From: Candidatus Rokubacteria bacterium 13_1_40CM_68_15
Lineage (GTDB): Bacteria; Methylomirabilota; Methylomirabilia; Rokubacteriales; CSP1-6
DNA length: 45,999 nucleotides
Direction: 5' to 3'
Assembly (NCBI GenBank): GCA_001917585.1
Contig: MNEG01000063.1
Span: 1 to 45,999, forward strand
Shown here: piece after piece, positions 8,269 to 16,917 of the stretch
Position numbering within the stretch: position 1 is the first letter of the stretch
Layout of the letters: every line of letters begins with the position of its first letter
Program-made: the position numbers and the translations under genes
The notes under the pieces: model-generated
The model's database searches: none
Told to the model about the DNA's origin: nothing
Seen by the model: only the letters and a program-made list of their open reading frames with translations

Positions 8269-9051
8269 TCAGGCCCCGAGGAAGCTCAGCACGACATCGG
8301 CGAAGCGCTCGGGGTGCTCGAACGGCGGCAGGTGGGCGGATTTTTCTATCACGGCCAGCCTGGCGCCGGGGATGCCGTTGGCATACGCCTCGCCGTACGC
8401 CAGCGGGAGGAGCTTGTCGTCCGCGCCCCACACGACCAGGGTCGGCGCGGTGATCCGGCCGAGCCGGCTCGTGAGCTTCCGCTGCGCCACGTGCGGGTGC
8501 CACAGCAGTCTCGCGGCGGCCTCCCGGCCGCGCAGGATCGTCTCCATCCGGTCCGGCGGCGGGGCATCGGGCACCAGCGTCATCGCGAGCTTCGACGTCG
8601 GGTCGTGGAAGAGCAGCGCGCGCGACTTCGCCGGCGTGGCCATGAAGATGTTGCCGCGCGGGACGCCGGCCACCCGCGTGCCGGCGGCGTTGGCCAGCAC
8701 CAGGCGTCTCACGCGATGCGGGTGGCGCAGCGCGAGCTCGGCGGCGAGCCAGCCCCCGAGCGACAACCCGACGACGTCCGCCTGCTCGAGCCCCAGCTCG
8801 TCCATCACGTCGACCGTGTGGAACACGAGATCCTCGATGTCCTCGATCTCGTCGAGGCCCTCGGAGGCACCAAATCCCGGGTGGACGGGGAGGAAAACGC
8901 GGCGCCGACGCGCCAGCCGGTCGTGGACCGGCATCCATATATATGTGCCGGCCCCGTGCAGGTAGAGGAGAGGTAGCCCCTCCCCGCCCTGCCTGAGCTC
9001 GATGCTCTTGCCGCGGACCTTGAGCGCTACTTCTTGTTCCACCATCCCCAC
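8269..9051 (-). CDS. Alpha/beta-fold hydrolase
   Basis: A 260-aa alpha/beta hydrolase. The oxyanion-hole motif is LHGAGTY (31-37), the nucleophile elbow is GLSLGG with S97, an acid residue lies in WGADDKLLP, and the catalytic His is in KSAHLPPFEHPE near the C-terminus. The family covers C-C hydrolases, esterases and RutD-type carbamate or aminoacrylate hydrolases. I take the GTG at 9051, which has AGGAAG just upstream; an ATG at 9045 is a close alternative. Either start overlaps the end of the livK-like gene by about 20 bases, so the genes are coupled. Confidence 0.9.
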   Translation of the reverse strand: MGMVEQEVALKVRGKSIELRQGGEGLPLLYLHGAGTYIWMPVHDRLARRRRVFLPVHPGFGASEGLDEIEDIEDLVFHTVDVMDELGLEQADVVGLSLGGWLAAELALRHPHRVRRLVLANAAGTRVAGVPRGNIFMATPAKSRALLFHDPTSKLAMTLVPDAPPPDRMETILRGREAAARLLWHPHVAQRKLTSRLGRITAPTLVVWGADDKLLPLAYGEAYANGIPGARLAVIEKSAHLPPFEHPERFADVVLSFLGA

Positions 9052-10226
9052 ACGTCTTCCTGACGCACGTTCGGGATGCGCTCAACCACCGTGTTCACGT
9101 AGCGTCCACCCAGCTTCTCGGCCCTGGTGACGTAGATCGGCGTGATGACCTGGCGGTACTGATCGAACTCGAGGTGGCCGCGCGGCGTTGCCAGCTTGGG
9201 CAGCGCGTTCTTCAGCGCGGCGCGGACCTTGTCGCGGTTGGTCAGGTCGCCTTTGAGGTCGTCGAGCGCCTGGGCAATCAGCTCGAGCGTCATCCAGCCG
9301 GCGTCGCTGTAGCGGCTGGGCCAGGTCTTGTAGCGCTTGTCGTATTCGGCGACGAAGGCCTTGTTGTCGGGATTGTCGAGCGCCGCCGTGTAGGAGCCCA
9401 TCGTGACGATGCCGAGCGCCGCGTCGCCGATCACGGGCATGATGGTGTCGTCGACGAGCACGGCGTGCCCCGTGAGCGGCAGCTTCTCGCCGACCCCGTA
9501 CTCCTTGTACTGCTTCACGAAGCGGATGGCGTCGGCGCCGGCGAACCACGCGTACACCGCGTCGGCCTTCTCCGCGCCCGCCTGCGCCAGGTACGGCGCG
9601 AAGTCCGGCGTGTTGAGCGGCGGGTAGATCTCCTTCACGATCTCGCCGCCGGCCGCCTTGAAGCCCGCGATGAACGCCTCGACCGCATGCCGGCCGGCCA
9701 CGAAATCCGTGGCCATGACCACGACCCGACGGTACTTCGTGTTCTTCATCATCCACGCGCCCATCGGATAGTTCGACTGATCCGTCGTCTCGGCGAGGCG
9801 GAAGATGGAGGGCGATGCCTGCTGGGGCGACGTCAGCACACGCGTGAAGGCGACGGGGACGATCAGCGGCGTCTGCTGCTCGTGCACGTAGGTCCGAATG
9901 GCGACCGCAACGACGCTGCTGACGGGCCCGACCAGGAAATCGACGCGATCGCGCTCGACGAGCTTCTTGATCTTGGTCAGCGCGACGTCGGGCTTGGCCT
10001 CGTCGTCCTCCTTCAGCACCTCGATCGCGCGCCCGCCCGCCTTGCGGCCGATCTTGTTCAGGTAGAGCTCGAAGCCGTTGGTGGTGTCGATCCCCTGCAC
10101 CGAGAGCACGCCCGTGTAGGGAAGCAGCAGGCCGATCTTGACCGCCGGCGCCTGGGCCGGCGAATCGATGGGCAGGAGCGGCGCGAGCAAGAGCAGGCAC
10201 GCCAGGACGGGCAGCCATCGTCTCAT
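9027..10226 (-). CDS. Periplasmic binding protein of LIV/HAAT-type ABC transporter
   Basis: A 399-aa secreted binding protein (peripla_BP_6 type). A signal peptide covers about residues 1-24 (MRRWLPVLACLLLLAPLLP, cleaved after SPAQA). The mature part begins VKIGLLLPYTGVLSVQG, which is the classic start of LivK/AmiC-type proteins, and has the hinge regions LVGPVSS and GEIVKEIYPP. It is the first gene of the nine-gene operon that ends with livF. The two-lobed protein selects the ligand for the LivHMGF core. The ligand may be an amide, urea derivative or aromatic acid rather than leucine, given the enzymes downstream. Confidence 0.93.
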   Translation of the reverse strand: MRRWLPVLACLLLLAPLLPIDSPAQAPAVKIGLLLPYTGVLSVQGIDTTNGFELYLNKIGRKAGGRAIEVLKEDDEAKPDVALTKIKKLVERDRVDFLVGPVSSVVAVAIRTYVHEQQTPLIVPVAFTRVLTSPQQASPSIFRLAETTDQSNYPMGAWMMKNTKYRRVVVMATDFVAGRHAVEAFIAGFKAAGGEIVKEIYPPLNTPDFAPYLAQAGAEKADAVYAWFAGADAIRFVKQYKEYGVGEKLPLTGHAVLVDDTIMPVIGDAALGIVTMGSYTAALDNPDNKAFVAEYDKRYKTWPSRYSDAGWMTLELIAQALDDLKGDLTNRDKVRAALKNALPKLATPRGHLEFDQYRQVITPIYVTRAEKLGGRYVNTVVERIPNVRQEDVWGWWNKK

Positions 10227-10262
10227 CGTCAGTCTCCCGGGTGAGGGGCGATCAGGAGGTGC

Positions 10263-10291
10263 ATGGTAGGACGTGGCCCGCCCGATGGCAA
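10263..10291 (-). promoter_or_regulatory. Candidate sigma70 promoter for the livK-livF operon
   Basis: Read on the minus strand there is TTGCCA (10286-10291), a 17-bp spacer and TACCAT (10263-10268). These match 5/6 and 4/6 bases of the -35 and -10 consensus. The implied transcript start is about 30 bases before the livK ATG at 10226. This is a pattern match only. Confidence 0.45.
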
Positions 10292-10313
10292 TGGAGTAAG
10301 CTCGGTTTGCTGT

Positions 10314-12895
10314 ATGCGGCTGCGAACCCACCTCGGTGTCCTTGCCGTCGCGGTGCTGCTGCCGGTGCTCGTGTTCTCGGTCATCGCCGTGCTCGTCGTC
10401 CTCAGGCTCGAGCGCCAGGCGGCCGAGAAGCAGATCGCCGAGACGGCCAAGCGCATCGCGCTGTCGGTCGACCGCGAGCTGGCCAAGGCGGAGGCGAGTC
10501 TCCGCGTGCTCGCGTCCTCGATGAACCTCACCGCGGGCAACTTCGATGCCTTTCGGAAGCAGGCCGCGGCCGCGGTCACGAGCGAGGGCGCCTGGATCGT
10601 GCTGTTCGACTCCAACGGTCAGCAGCTCGTCAACACACGGATCACGCCCGGGACCCCGCTCCCTCGGACCAACCCCAGGCGCATCACCGAGACCATGCGC
10701 ACGCAGCGGATCAGTGTTTCCGATCTCTTCACCGGGGCCGTCGCCCGACGTCTCATCGTGACCGTCGACGTGCCGGTCGTTCGCGATGGCGAGTCGAAGT
10801 ACGTCCTGAGCATGGCGCTGCTCCCCGAGACGCTGGCCCGGGTGCTCGAGGACCGCCCGATCCCCGCCGACTGGATCGTGGCGATCTTCGATCGCAACGG
10901 CCTCACCATCGTCCGCAACGTCGGGGCGGACCGGTTCATTGGCCAGCCCGGCCGCCCCGATCTGATCTCCGAGGTCCGGGCGACGGCGGAAGGCGCCGTC
11001 CGGAACGTCAGCCGCGAAGGGATCCCGCTGTACAACGCCTTCACCCGTTCGGAGTTGTCGAGCTGGCCCGTGGTCGTCGGCGTTCCCCTCTCGACGATGA
11101 ATGCTCCCGTTCGCCGCGCGGTGTCGGCGGTCGCCATCGGCGCCTTCGCCGCCCTCGTCATAGGCGTCGGGCTCGCCGCCTTCGTGGGCCGGCGTATCGC
11201 CGCGCCGGTCGTCGGATTGACGAGGTCGGCGCGCGAGCTCAGTCGCGGCGCGGCGCCCGCGCAGTACGGTGACAGCGTCGCGGAAGTCGCCGAGCTCGGC
11301 CGCGCGCTGAAGGACGCGGCCCGGCTGATCCGCGAGCGTGACGACGTGCAAGGCTATCTCGCCGCGCTCGTGCAATCGTCGAAAGTCGCGATCGTCGGAT
11401 TGACCACCGAAGGGATCGTGATCGCCTGGAACGAAGCCGCCGAGCGCATGTTCGGATACGCCCCGCACGAGATGATCGGCCGTCACATCTCGCTCATCGT
11501 TCCTCCCGACCGCAGGCACGAGACCGAGATCGTGCTGGGCCCGGCGCGGCCGGGCGAGCGAGTCGAGCTCGAAACCGTTCGGCTCACCAAGAGCGGAGCG
11601 CCGATCGACGTCTCGATCACCGCCGCGGCGATCCAGAGGGGCGATGGCACGACCATCGGGGTTTCGGAGATCGTGCGCGACATCGGCGCCCACAAGCGCG
11701 CCGACCGTGCCGTCAGAAATGCCATGGAGCGCGAACGGCAGGCCCGCGCCGAGGCGGAGGTGGCCAACCGGGCGAAGGACGAATTCCTGGCCACGCTGTC
11801 CCACGAGCTACGGACACCGCTGAACGCGATTCTCGGCTGGGTCAAGATGCTGCGGGCCGGCACGCTCGACGCGACGACGGCGCAACGGGCGCTCGAGGTC
11901 ATCGAGCGGAACGCCTACAGCCAGAACCAGCTGGTCAGCGATCTCCTCGACGTCAGCCGCATCATCACCGGCACCATGACGCTCGAGACCGGCGCCGTGG
12001 ACCTCGGCAGCATCGTCGACGCCGCGCTCGAGGCCGTGCGCCCGGCGGCCGACGCCAGGAGCATCGTCCTCACCAAGGAGCTTGCCGACGACGTGGGGCC
12101 GGTCGTGGCCGACCCGCGACGATTCCAGCAGATCGTCTGGAACCTGCTCTCCAACGCCGTGAAGTTCACGCCCACCGGTGGCCGGATCGACGTGAGGCTT
12201 TCACGGAGCGGTTGGCACGCCTGTCTCGTGGTGCGGGACACCGGCAAGGGCGTCAGCAAGGAGTTCTTGCCCCACCTGTTCGAGCGGTTCCGGCAAGCCG
12301 ACAGCAGCACGACCCGGGCGCACGGAGGCCTCGGCCTCGGCCTCGCCATCGTCCGCCACCTCATCGAGCTTCACGGCGGGACGGTGACGGCGGAAAGCGC
12401 CGGGGAAGGACGGGGATCGACGTTCACGGTGACGATACCGACCGGAGGCCCCGGCCAGCTCCCCCTCGCCCTGCCCGAGCGGGCACCGACATCAGACGCG
12501 CTGCGCGCGGTCTCGGGCACGCTCGAGGGCGTGCGGGTTCTGATCATCGACGACGACGAGGACACCTGCGAGATGACGAGCACCGTGCTCAAGCACGCGG
12601 GAGCCAGCCCGCTCGCCGTCACGTCGGCCCGCAACGCGCGCCGAGCGCTCCGGACGATGCAGGCCGATGTCATCGTCTGCGACCTGGGGATGCCGGGCGA
12701 AGACGGCTACGACTTCATCCGTGACGTGAGGGCTGGCTCCCGCGCCCAGGACACCGTGATCCCGGCGATCGCCATGACCGCGTATGCGAGGCAGGAAGAT
12801 CGCCGCCGCTCGCTCGCAGCGGGCTTCCAGACGCACCGAAACCCGTCGAGCCGATCGACCTGGTCGACGCGGTACGAAGACTGGCGCGCCCCTAG
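10314..12895 (+). CDS. Hybrid sensor histidine kinase with receiver, frameshifted near the C-terminus
   Basis: A membrane-bound hybrid kinase. In order it has TM1 (about 8-28), a periplasmic sensor region (30-265, dCache-like), TM2 (268-290) with HAMP, PAS (about 347-455), HisKA with phospho-accepting H497 in SHELRTPLN, an HATPase domain with N box WNLLSNAVKF and G boxes DTGKGV and GLGLGLAI, and a receiver (IIDDDEDT, phospho-acceptor D790 in CDLGMPGEDG). At about 12836 the frame breaks: the conserved KPVEP strand and the closing helix (DLVDAVRRLARP, stop at 12893-12895) lie in another frame. I annotate to that stop. The ATG at 10314 is chosen because the membrane helix follows directly. It is divergent from the liv operon, so control of that operon is possible but unproven. 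Confidence 0.85.
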
Positions 12896-12899
12896 GCCG

Positions 12900-13310
12900 T
12901 CACGGCACGGGCACGGTGTACGGCTTCCCCTTCTCGGCGATCCAGAACGCGACGACCTTGAGCGGCACGCTGCCGGTGCTCTTGGCGTCGTGGATGGCGC
13001 TCGGCGGCAGATAGACCGCGTCGCCAGCCTTCAGCTCCATCGGCAGTCTTCCGTCGATCATGAGCACGCCGGCGCCCTCGATGACGTACGTCAGCTCATG
13101 GCCGGGGTGGTAGTGCTTGCCGCCGTGCTCACCGACGGGGATGGTGGCGGTGAGGATCAGCCCCTCCTTCCCGCCCAGGCCCATCAGGTCGGTCTTGAGG
13201 ACCTGCTTGCGCTCGATCTGCTTCGGCTGCGCCTGCAGCGTGTGCGCGCACAGCGCGCCGAGCGCGATCCCCGTGACCAGCGCGATGACGGTCGTCGACG
13301 AGGCTTTCAT
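12900..13310 (-). CDS. Secreted small cupin-domain protein
   Basis: A 136-aa single-domain cupin with a signal peptide (about residues 1-28, ending TLQAQ). The metal-binding motif 1 is HYHPGHELTYVIEG (HxH, then His and Glu) and motif 2 is AVYLPPSAIHDA. Cupins bind a divalent metal and include isomerases, dioxygenases and sugar-binding proteins; this size and export signal fit a periplasmic cupin of unknown activity. It lies 9 bases after the sugar-binding protein gene and closes that five-gene operon. A role in handling the same ligand in the periplasm is inference. It converges on the kinase gene, 4 bases away. Confidence 0.88.
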   Translation of the reverse strand: MKASSTTVIALVTGIALGALCAHTLQAQPKQIERKQVLKTDLMGLGGKEGLILTATIPVGEHGGKHYHPGHELTYVIEGAGVLMIDGRLPMELKAGDAVYLPPSAIHDAKSTGSVPLKVVAFWIAEKGKPYTVPVP

Positions 13311-13319
13311 GGCGCTGCC

Positions 13320-14312
13320 TCACATCGGCGGGCGCCAGCCCTTGGGCTGCCGCACCGCGGTCAGATCGATCTGGTCGGCGTTCTCTTTCGTCACGACGTA
13401 GGTCGGCGTCAGGAGGTTCGGCGGAATCGGCTTCTTCTCGAGCGCGAGGAGGGCCACGCGGATGCCCCAGCGCCCCATGGTCACGGGGACCTGCACCATC
13501 GCCGCCGAGATCCAGCCCTCGCGGACGAGGCGTTCAGTGTCGTCGTTGTAGTCGACGGTGGTGACGATCACGTCTCCGGGCTGCTTGCCCTGGGCGAGCA
13601 GGGCCTGCACGGCGCCGATGGTCAGACGATCACCACCCGAGTACACCGCGTCGATCTTGGGGAAGGCCTGGCTCCAGTCCTCCATGAGCTTGAGGCCCTT
13701 GTCGGTGGCGTTGGGCGTCCACTGCTCGGACAGGACCTTGATGCCCGGATGCTTGGCCACGTACTCCTTGAAGCCTTTGGCCCGCATGATGAAGGCGCTG
13801 TTGCCGCTCACGCCCGCGATCATCACGACGTTGCCCTGGCCCTTCAGCGCCTTGACGATGAACTCGCCCTGCAGCCGGCCCAGCTCGTAATCATCGGAGC
13901 GGATCCGTCCGATGGCCTTGGGGTTGTCGCTCATGATGTTGACGTTCACGACGACGACGCCCTTGGCGATCGCCTCGTCGATCTGGGCCACCGCCGTCGC
14001 CGTCGTGCCGGGGACGATGCAGATGGCGTCCACCTTGTTGGCGATGAGGTCTTCCATCTGCGAGACCTGCTTCGCCACGTTCTTGTGCTCCCCGGCGTCG
14101 TAGAGGATGACCCTGGCGCCGAGCTTCTCCGCTTCGTCCACGAAGCCGTAGGCCTGAGCGACGAAGTGCGGGATGGCCATGTTCGGCTCGAGCACGCCGA
14201 TGCGGTAGCTCCTGGCCGGCCTGGACGGCCGCGGGATCAGCTCGTCGGCGGCCAGCGCCACGCCGGCGAGCAGGCACGTCACGATCATGAGCACCGAGGT
14301 CAGTCGTCGCAT
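13320..14312 (-). CDS. Sugar-type ABC transporter periplasmic binding protein (ribose/fructose family)
   Basis: A 330-aa exported protein of the RbsB/FrcB class (peripla_BP_4). The signal peptide is MRRLTSVLMIVTCLLAGVAL followed by a cleavage site near AAD. The mature protein starts RIGVLEPNMAIPHFVAQAY and has family segments such as QVSQMEDLIANKVDAI, VVVNVNIMSDNP and AVYSGGDRLTIGAVQAL. The ATG at 14312 has GAGGAG 6 bases upstream. It is one base from the permease stop. The binding gene is last but one in the operon, downstream of the permease, an order seen in several sugar systems. The ligand is probably a sugar or sugar alcohol. Confidence 0.92.
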   Translation of the reverse strand: MRRLTSVLMIVTCLLAGVALAADELIPRPSRPARSYRIGVLEPNMAIPHFVAQAYGFVDEAEKLGARVILYDAGEHKNVAKQVSQMEDLIANKVDAICIVPGTTATAVAQIDEAIAKGVVVVNVNIMSDNPKAIGRIRSDDYELGRLQGEFIVKALKGQGNVVMIAGVSGNSAFIMRAKGFKEYVAKHPGIKVLSEQWTPNATDKGLKLMEDWSQAFPKIDAVYSGGDRLTIGAVQALLAQGKQPGDVIVTTVDYNDDTERLVREGWISAAMVQVPVTMGRWGIRVALLALEKKPIPPNLLTPTYVVTKENADQIDLTAVRQPKGWRPPM

Positions 14313-14313
14313 C

Positions 14314-15231
14314 TCAGTCTCCTCTGTGGCGCCACTGGTCCACGTAGACAGCGCCAGCGATGATGACACCCATCGCCACCATCTGGTAGTACGTCGAGAC
14401 GTTCACGAGGTTGAGGCCGTTGGTGAGGATGCCCATGGCCACCACGCCGAGCAGCGTGTTGGCGATGCTACCCCGGCCGCGACCGAGCGCGGTGCCGCCG
14501 ATCACCGTGGCCGCGATCGACTCCAGCTCGGCCCCCTCGCCGAGCGTGGCGTGACCGGAGACGGCGCGCGAGGTCAGCACGACGGCGGCCACGCCGACGA
14601 GCAGACCGTGGAGCGCCCACACGCTGATCTTGTAGCGCGCGACCGGGACGCCGGCGTACGTCGCCGCCTCCTCGTTGCCGCCGATCGCATAGACGTAGCG
14701 GCCGAAGCGCGTCTTCTTCATGAGCAGGTGGCAACCGACGAAGACGATGGCCGCAATGACCGCGGGCAACGGCAGTGTCAGCACCTGGCCGGCGCCCAGC
14801 CAGCGGAAGTCGCGCGGCAGGTCGGTGATGGGCAGGCCGCCGGAGAGGATCAGCGCCACCCCGCGCGCCGCCGAGAGCATCGCCAGCGTGGCGATGAACG
14901 GCGGCAGATGCATCTTGGCCACCATCACGCCGTTGCTCGCGCCGATGCCGACCCCCATCAACACGCCCGCGAGCATCCCGGTCCACAGGCCGGTCTCCAC
15001 CATCACCAGGGAGGCCGCCACGCTGATGAGCCCGATCACCATGCCCACCGACAGGTCGAAGCCGCCCGACAGCACCACCATCGTCTGGCCGCAGGCCGTC
15101 AGCGAGAGGATCGCCGACTGGCGCGCGACGTTCCGCAGATTCAGCGCGCTGTAGAAATTCGGGTTCAGGACGGAGAACGTCAGCGCCATGAGGACGATGA
15201 CGGCGGGCAGCCCCACGCGCGACCACGTCAT
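14314..15231 (-). CDS. Sugar ABC transporter permease (RbsC/FrcC type)
   Basis: A 305-aa permease with about 8-10 helices. The family signatures are LSLTACGQTMVVLSGGFDLSVG in the N-terminal half (quoted in part: GQTMVVLSGGFDLSVG), TLAMLSAARGVALILSGG, AIGGNEEAATYAGVPV and ATVIGGTALGRGRGSI. These define the BPD_transp_2 sugar branch. The start ATG at 15231 overlaps the ATPase stop as ATGA. It should form a homodimeric channel with the half-size ATPase, as in the Frc system. Confidence 0.93.
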   Translation of the reverse strand: MTWSRVGLPAVIVLMALTFSVLNPNFYSALNLRNVARQSAILSLTACGQTMVVLSGGFDLSVGMVIGLISVAASLVMVETGLWTGMLAGVLMGVGIGASNGVMVAKMHLPPFIATLAMLSAARGVALILSGGLPITDLPRDFRWLGAGQVLTLPLPAVIAAIVFVGCHLLMKKTRFGRYVYAIGGNEEAATYAGVPVARYKISVWALHGLLVGVAAVVLTSRAVSGHATLGEGAELESIAATVIGGTALGRGRGSIANTLLGVVAMGILTNGLNLVNVSTYYQMVAMGVIIAGAVYVDQWRHRGD

Positions 15232-16013
15232 CGTCCGGAAGCGAGGTGGCTGAGCCCGCCCGTGTCGGCCCCGACGATGTACTTCACCACCTCGTCCATC
15301 GTCGTGTCGCCGATGCGCGTGTCGAGCGCGCCGCGGCCGCCGCGCAGCACCATCACACGGTCGGCGACGGTGAAGACGTCTTGAAGCCGGTGGCTGATCA
15401 GGATCACGCTGACCTGCTTGGCCCGGAGCTCGCTGACCAGCGCGAGCACCTTGCCGACTTCCTTCACGGCCAGGCTCGCCGTCGGCTCGTCCATGACGAC
15501 GACGCGGGCGTTGAACGAGACGGCGCGCGCGATGGCCACGGCCTGCTGCTGACCTCCCGACAGCCTGGCGACGGGCGCCCGCACGGAGTCCATGCGGATC
15601 TTCAGCCGGTCGAGAATCTTGCGCGTCTCCGCGTCCATGCGCCGCTCGTCGAGCCACTCCATCACCCGCGGCAGCACTCGCTTCGTCCGCTCCCGGCCGA
15701 GGAAGACGTTGCCGACCACGTCGAGGTTCGGCGCCAGCGCCAGGTTCTGGTAGATCATCTCGATGCCGAGGGCGCGCGAATCGCGCGGCGAGTGAAAGGC
15801 GACCGCCCGTCCTTCGAAGACGATCTCTCCCGCGTCGGGTCGATGGACGCCGGTCAGGATCTTCATGAGCGTCGACTTGCCGGCGGCGTTGTCGCCGACG
15901 AGGCCCAGCACCTCGGCCACGCCGAGCGTGAGATCGGCGCCGCGCAGCGCCTCCACGGCGCCGAACGCCTTGACGATGCCGCGCATCTCGACGAGCGGCG
16001 CCCCGGGGGTCAC
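15228..16013 (-). CDS. Half-size sugar ABC transporter ATP-binding protein (FrcA-like)
   Basis: A 261-aa ATPase with a single nucleotide-binding domain, unlike the double-domain RbsA (about 500 aa); FrcA of rhizobia has this half-size form. Walker A is GDNAAGKSTLMK, the Q-loop is MIYQNLALAPNLDVV, the signature is LSGGQQQAVAIARA, Walker B is VVVMDEPTASL and the H-loop is ISHRLQDV. I take the GTG at 16013, 4 bases after the SDR stop, because homology begins at once (LVEMRGIVKAFG). The Shine-Dalgarno is weak, which is consistent with coupling to the dehydrogenase gene. Confidence 0.92.
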   Translation of the reverse strand: MTPGAPLVEMRGIVKAFGAVEALRGADLTLGVAEVLGLVGDNAAGKSTLMKILTGVHRPDAGEIVFEGRAVAFHSPRDSRALGIEMIYQNLALAPNLDVVGNVFLGRERTKRVLPRVMEWLDERRMDAETRKILDRLKIRMDSVRAPVARLSGGQQQAVAIARAVSFNARVVVMDEPTASLAVKEVGKVLALVSELRAKQVSVILISHRLQDVFTVADRVMVLRGGRGALDTRIGDTTMDEVVKYIVGADTGGLSHLASGR

Positions 16014-16017
16014 CCGC

Positions 16018-16815
16018 TCAGTCGATGCGGCCGCCGGAGAAGCGGCGCCCCGGCACGCTGAGGTAATAGCCGACCGCCTGGCCACCGTCGCAGGTCAGCA
16101 GCGCGGCTGTCGTGTAGCGCGCCTCGTCGGACGCGAGGAACACGGCGACGCCGGCGACATCCTCTCCGGTTCCCACCCGACCCATCGGCACACCCTTGCG
16201 CCGGCCCTCGTAGATCTCGGGGTCGGCGTACATGCCCTCGGTGCCCGGGGTCCTTATATAGCCGGGCGCGATGGCGTTGGCGCGGACGCCGTAGGGCGCC
16301 CACTCGAGGGCCATGAGCCGGGTGAGCATGATGAGCCCGGCCTTCACCACGCTGTAGGCGCCGGCCCAGTTGTACGAGAACAGGCCGGCCACGGATGCGA
16401 TGTTCACGAAACAGCCCGACTTTCGCCCGATCATGTGGCGCGCCGCGGCCTGACTGAGGAGGAACGCGCCCTTGAGCCCGATGTTCATCGTGGTGTCCCA
16501 GGCCTCCTCCGTCAGCGCTTCGAGCTTGCCGGGAACGATCCGCATCGCGTTGTTGACGACGACGTCCACGCGTCCGCGCTCGCGAACGGTCGTCTCGACG
16601 ATGCGCGCGATGTCGTCGCGCTTCGCGATATCGCCCGGGATCGCGAGTGACTTCGAGCCGAGCTTGGCGGCCTCCGCCGCCGTCGTGCTCGCCGTGGCGG
16701 GATCGATGTCGTTGACGACGACGTGCGCGCCTTCGCGTGCGTAGGCGAGGGCGATGGCCTGGCCGATGCCGCGTCCAGCCCCGGTGACGATCGCGACCTT
16801 GTCGTCCAGTCGCAT
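16018..16815 (-). CDS. Short-chain dehydrogenase/reductase (SDR)
   Basis: A 265-aa classical SDR. The NAD(P)-binding motif is TGAGRGIG (11-18) with D36 after the second strand (VVVNDID), which favours NAD over NADP. The structural motif reads NNAM where NNAG is usual. The catalytic set is N111, S141 (NIASVAG) and Y154-x3-K158. It is the first gene of the sugar-importer operon, with AGGAGG before the ATG at 16815, and probably oxidises the imported sugar or polyol. The substrate is unknown. Confidence 0.92.
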   Translation of the reverse strand: MRLDDKVAIVTGAGRGIGQAIALAYAREGAHVVVNDIDPATASTTAAEAAKLGSKSLAIPGDIAKRDDIARIVETTVRERGRVDVVVNNAMRIVPGKLEALTEEAWDTTMNIGLKGAFLLSQAAARHMIGRKSGCFVNIASVAGLFSYNWAGAYSVVKAGLIMLTRLMALEWAPYGVRANAIAPGYIRTPGTEGMYADPEIYEGRRKGVPMGRVGTGEDVAGVAVFLASDEARYTTAALLTCDGGQAVGYYLSVPGRRFSGGRID

Positions 16816-16890
16816 GAGAACCTCCTGCGGGATCGAGGCGCGGCGAGAGTAGCAGAAAGGCGCGAGGCTGGCGAGCGGAGGAGGCTTCGC

Positions 16891-16896
16891 TACAAT
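16891..16896 (+). promoter_or_regulatory. Weak -10 candidate for the tandem-domain gene
   Basis: TACAAT matches 5/6 of the -10 consensus and lies 21 bases before the ATG at 16918. The base run 17 bp upstream (CTGGCG) is a poor -35. The 102-bp gap between this gene and the divergent SDR operon must contain both promoters, but no better candidate stands out. Confidence 0.3.
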
Positions 16897-16917
16897 GCGT
16901 TGAGCCTCGATGTCATC

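Noticed and set aside
12896..14363. C-terminal extension of the histidine kinase through the cupin and sugar-binding genes
   Set aside because: The extension reads antisense to two well-supported genes and follows a detectable frameshift; the true end is the TAG at 12893-12895.
16735..16815. NNAM in place of NNAG in the SDR as a sign of inactivity
   Set aside because: The catalytic Asn-Ser-Tyr-Lys set is complete (N111, S141, Y154, K158), and this position varies in active SDRs.
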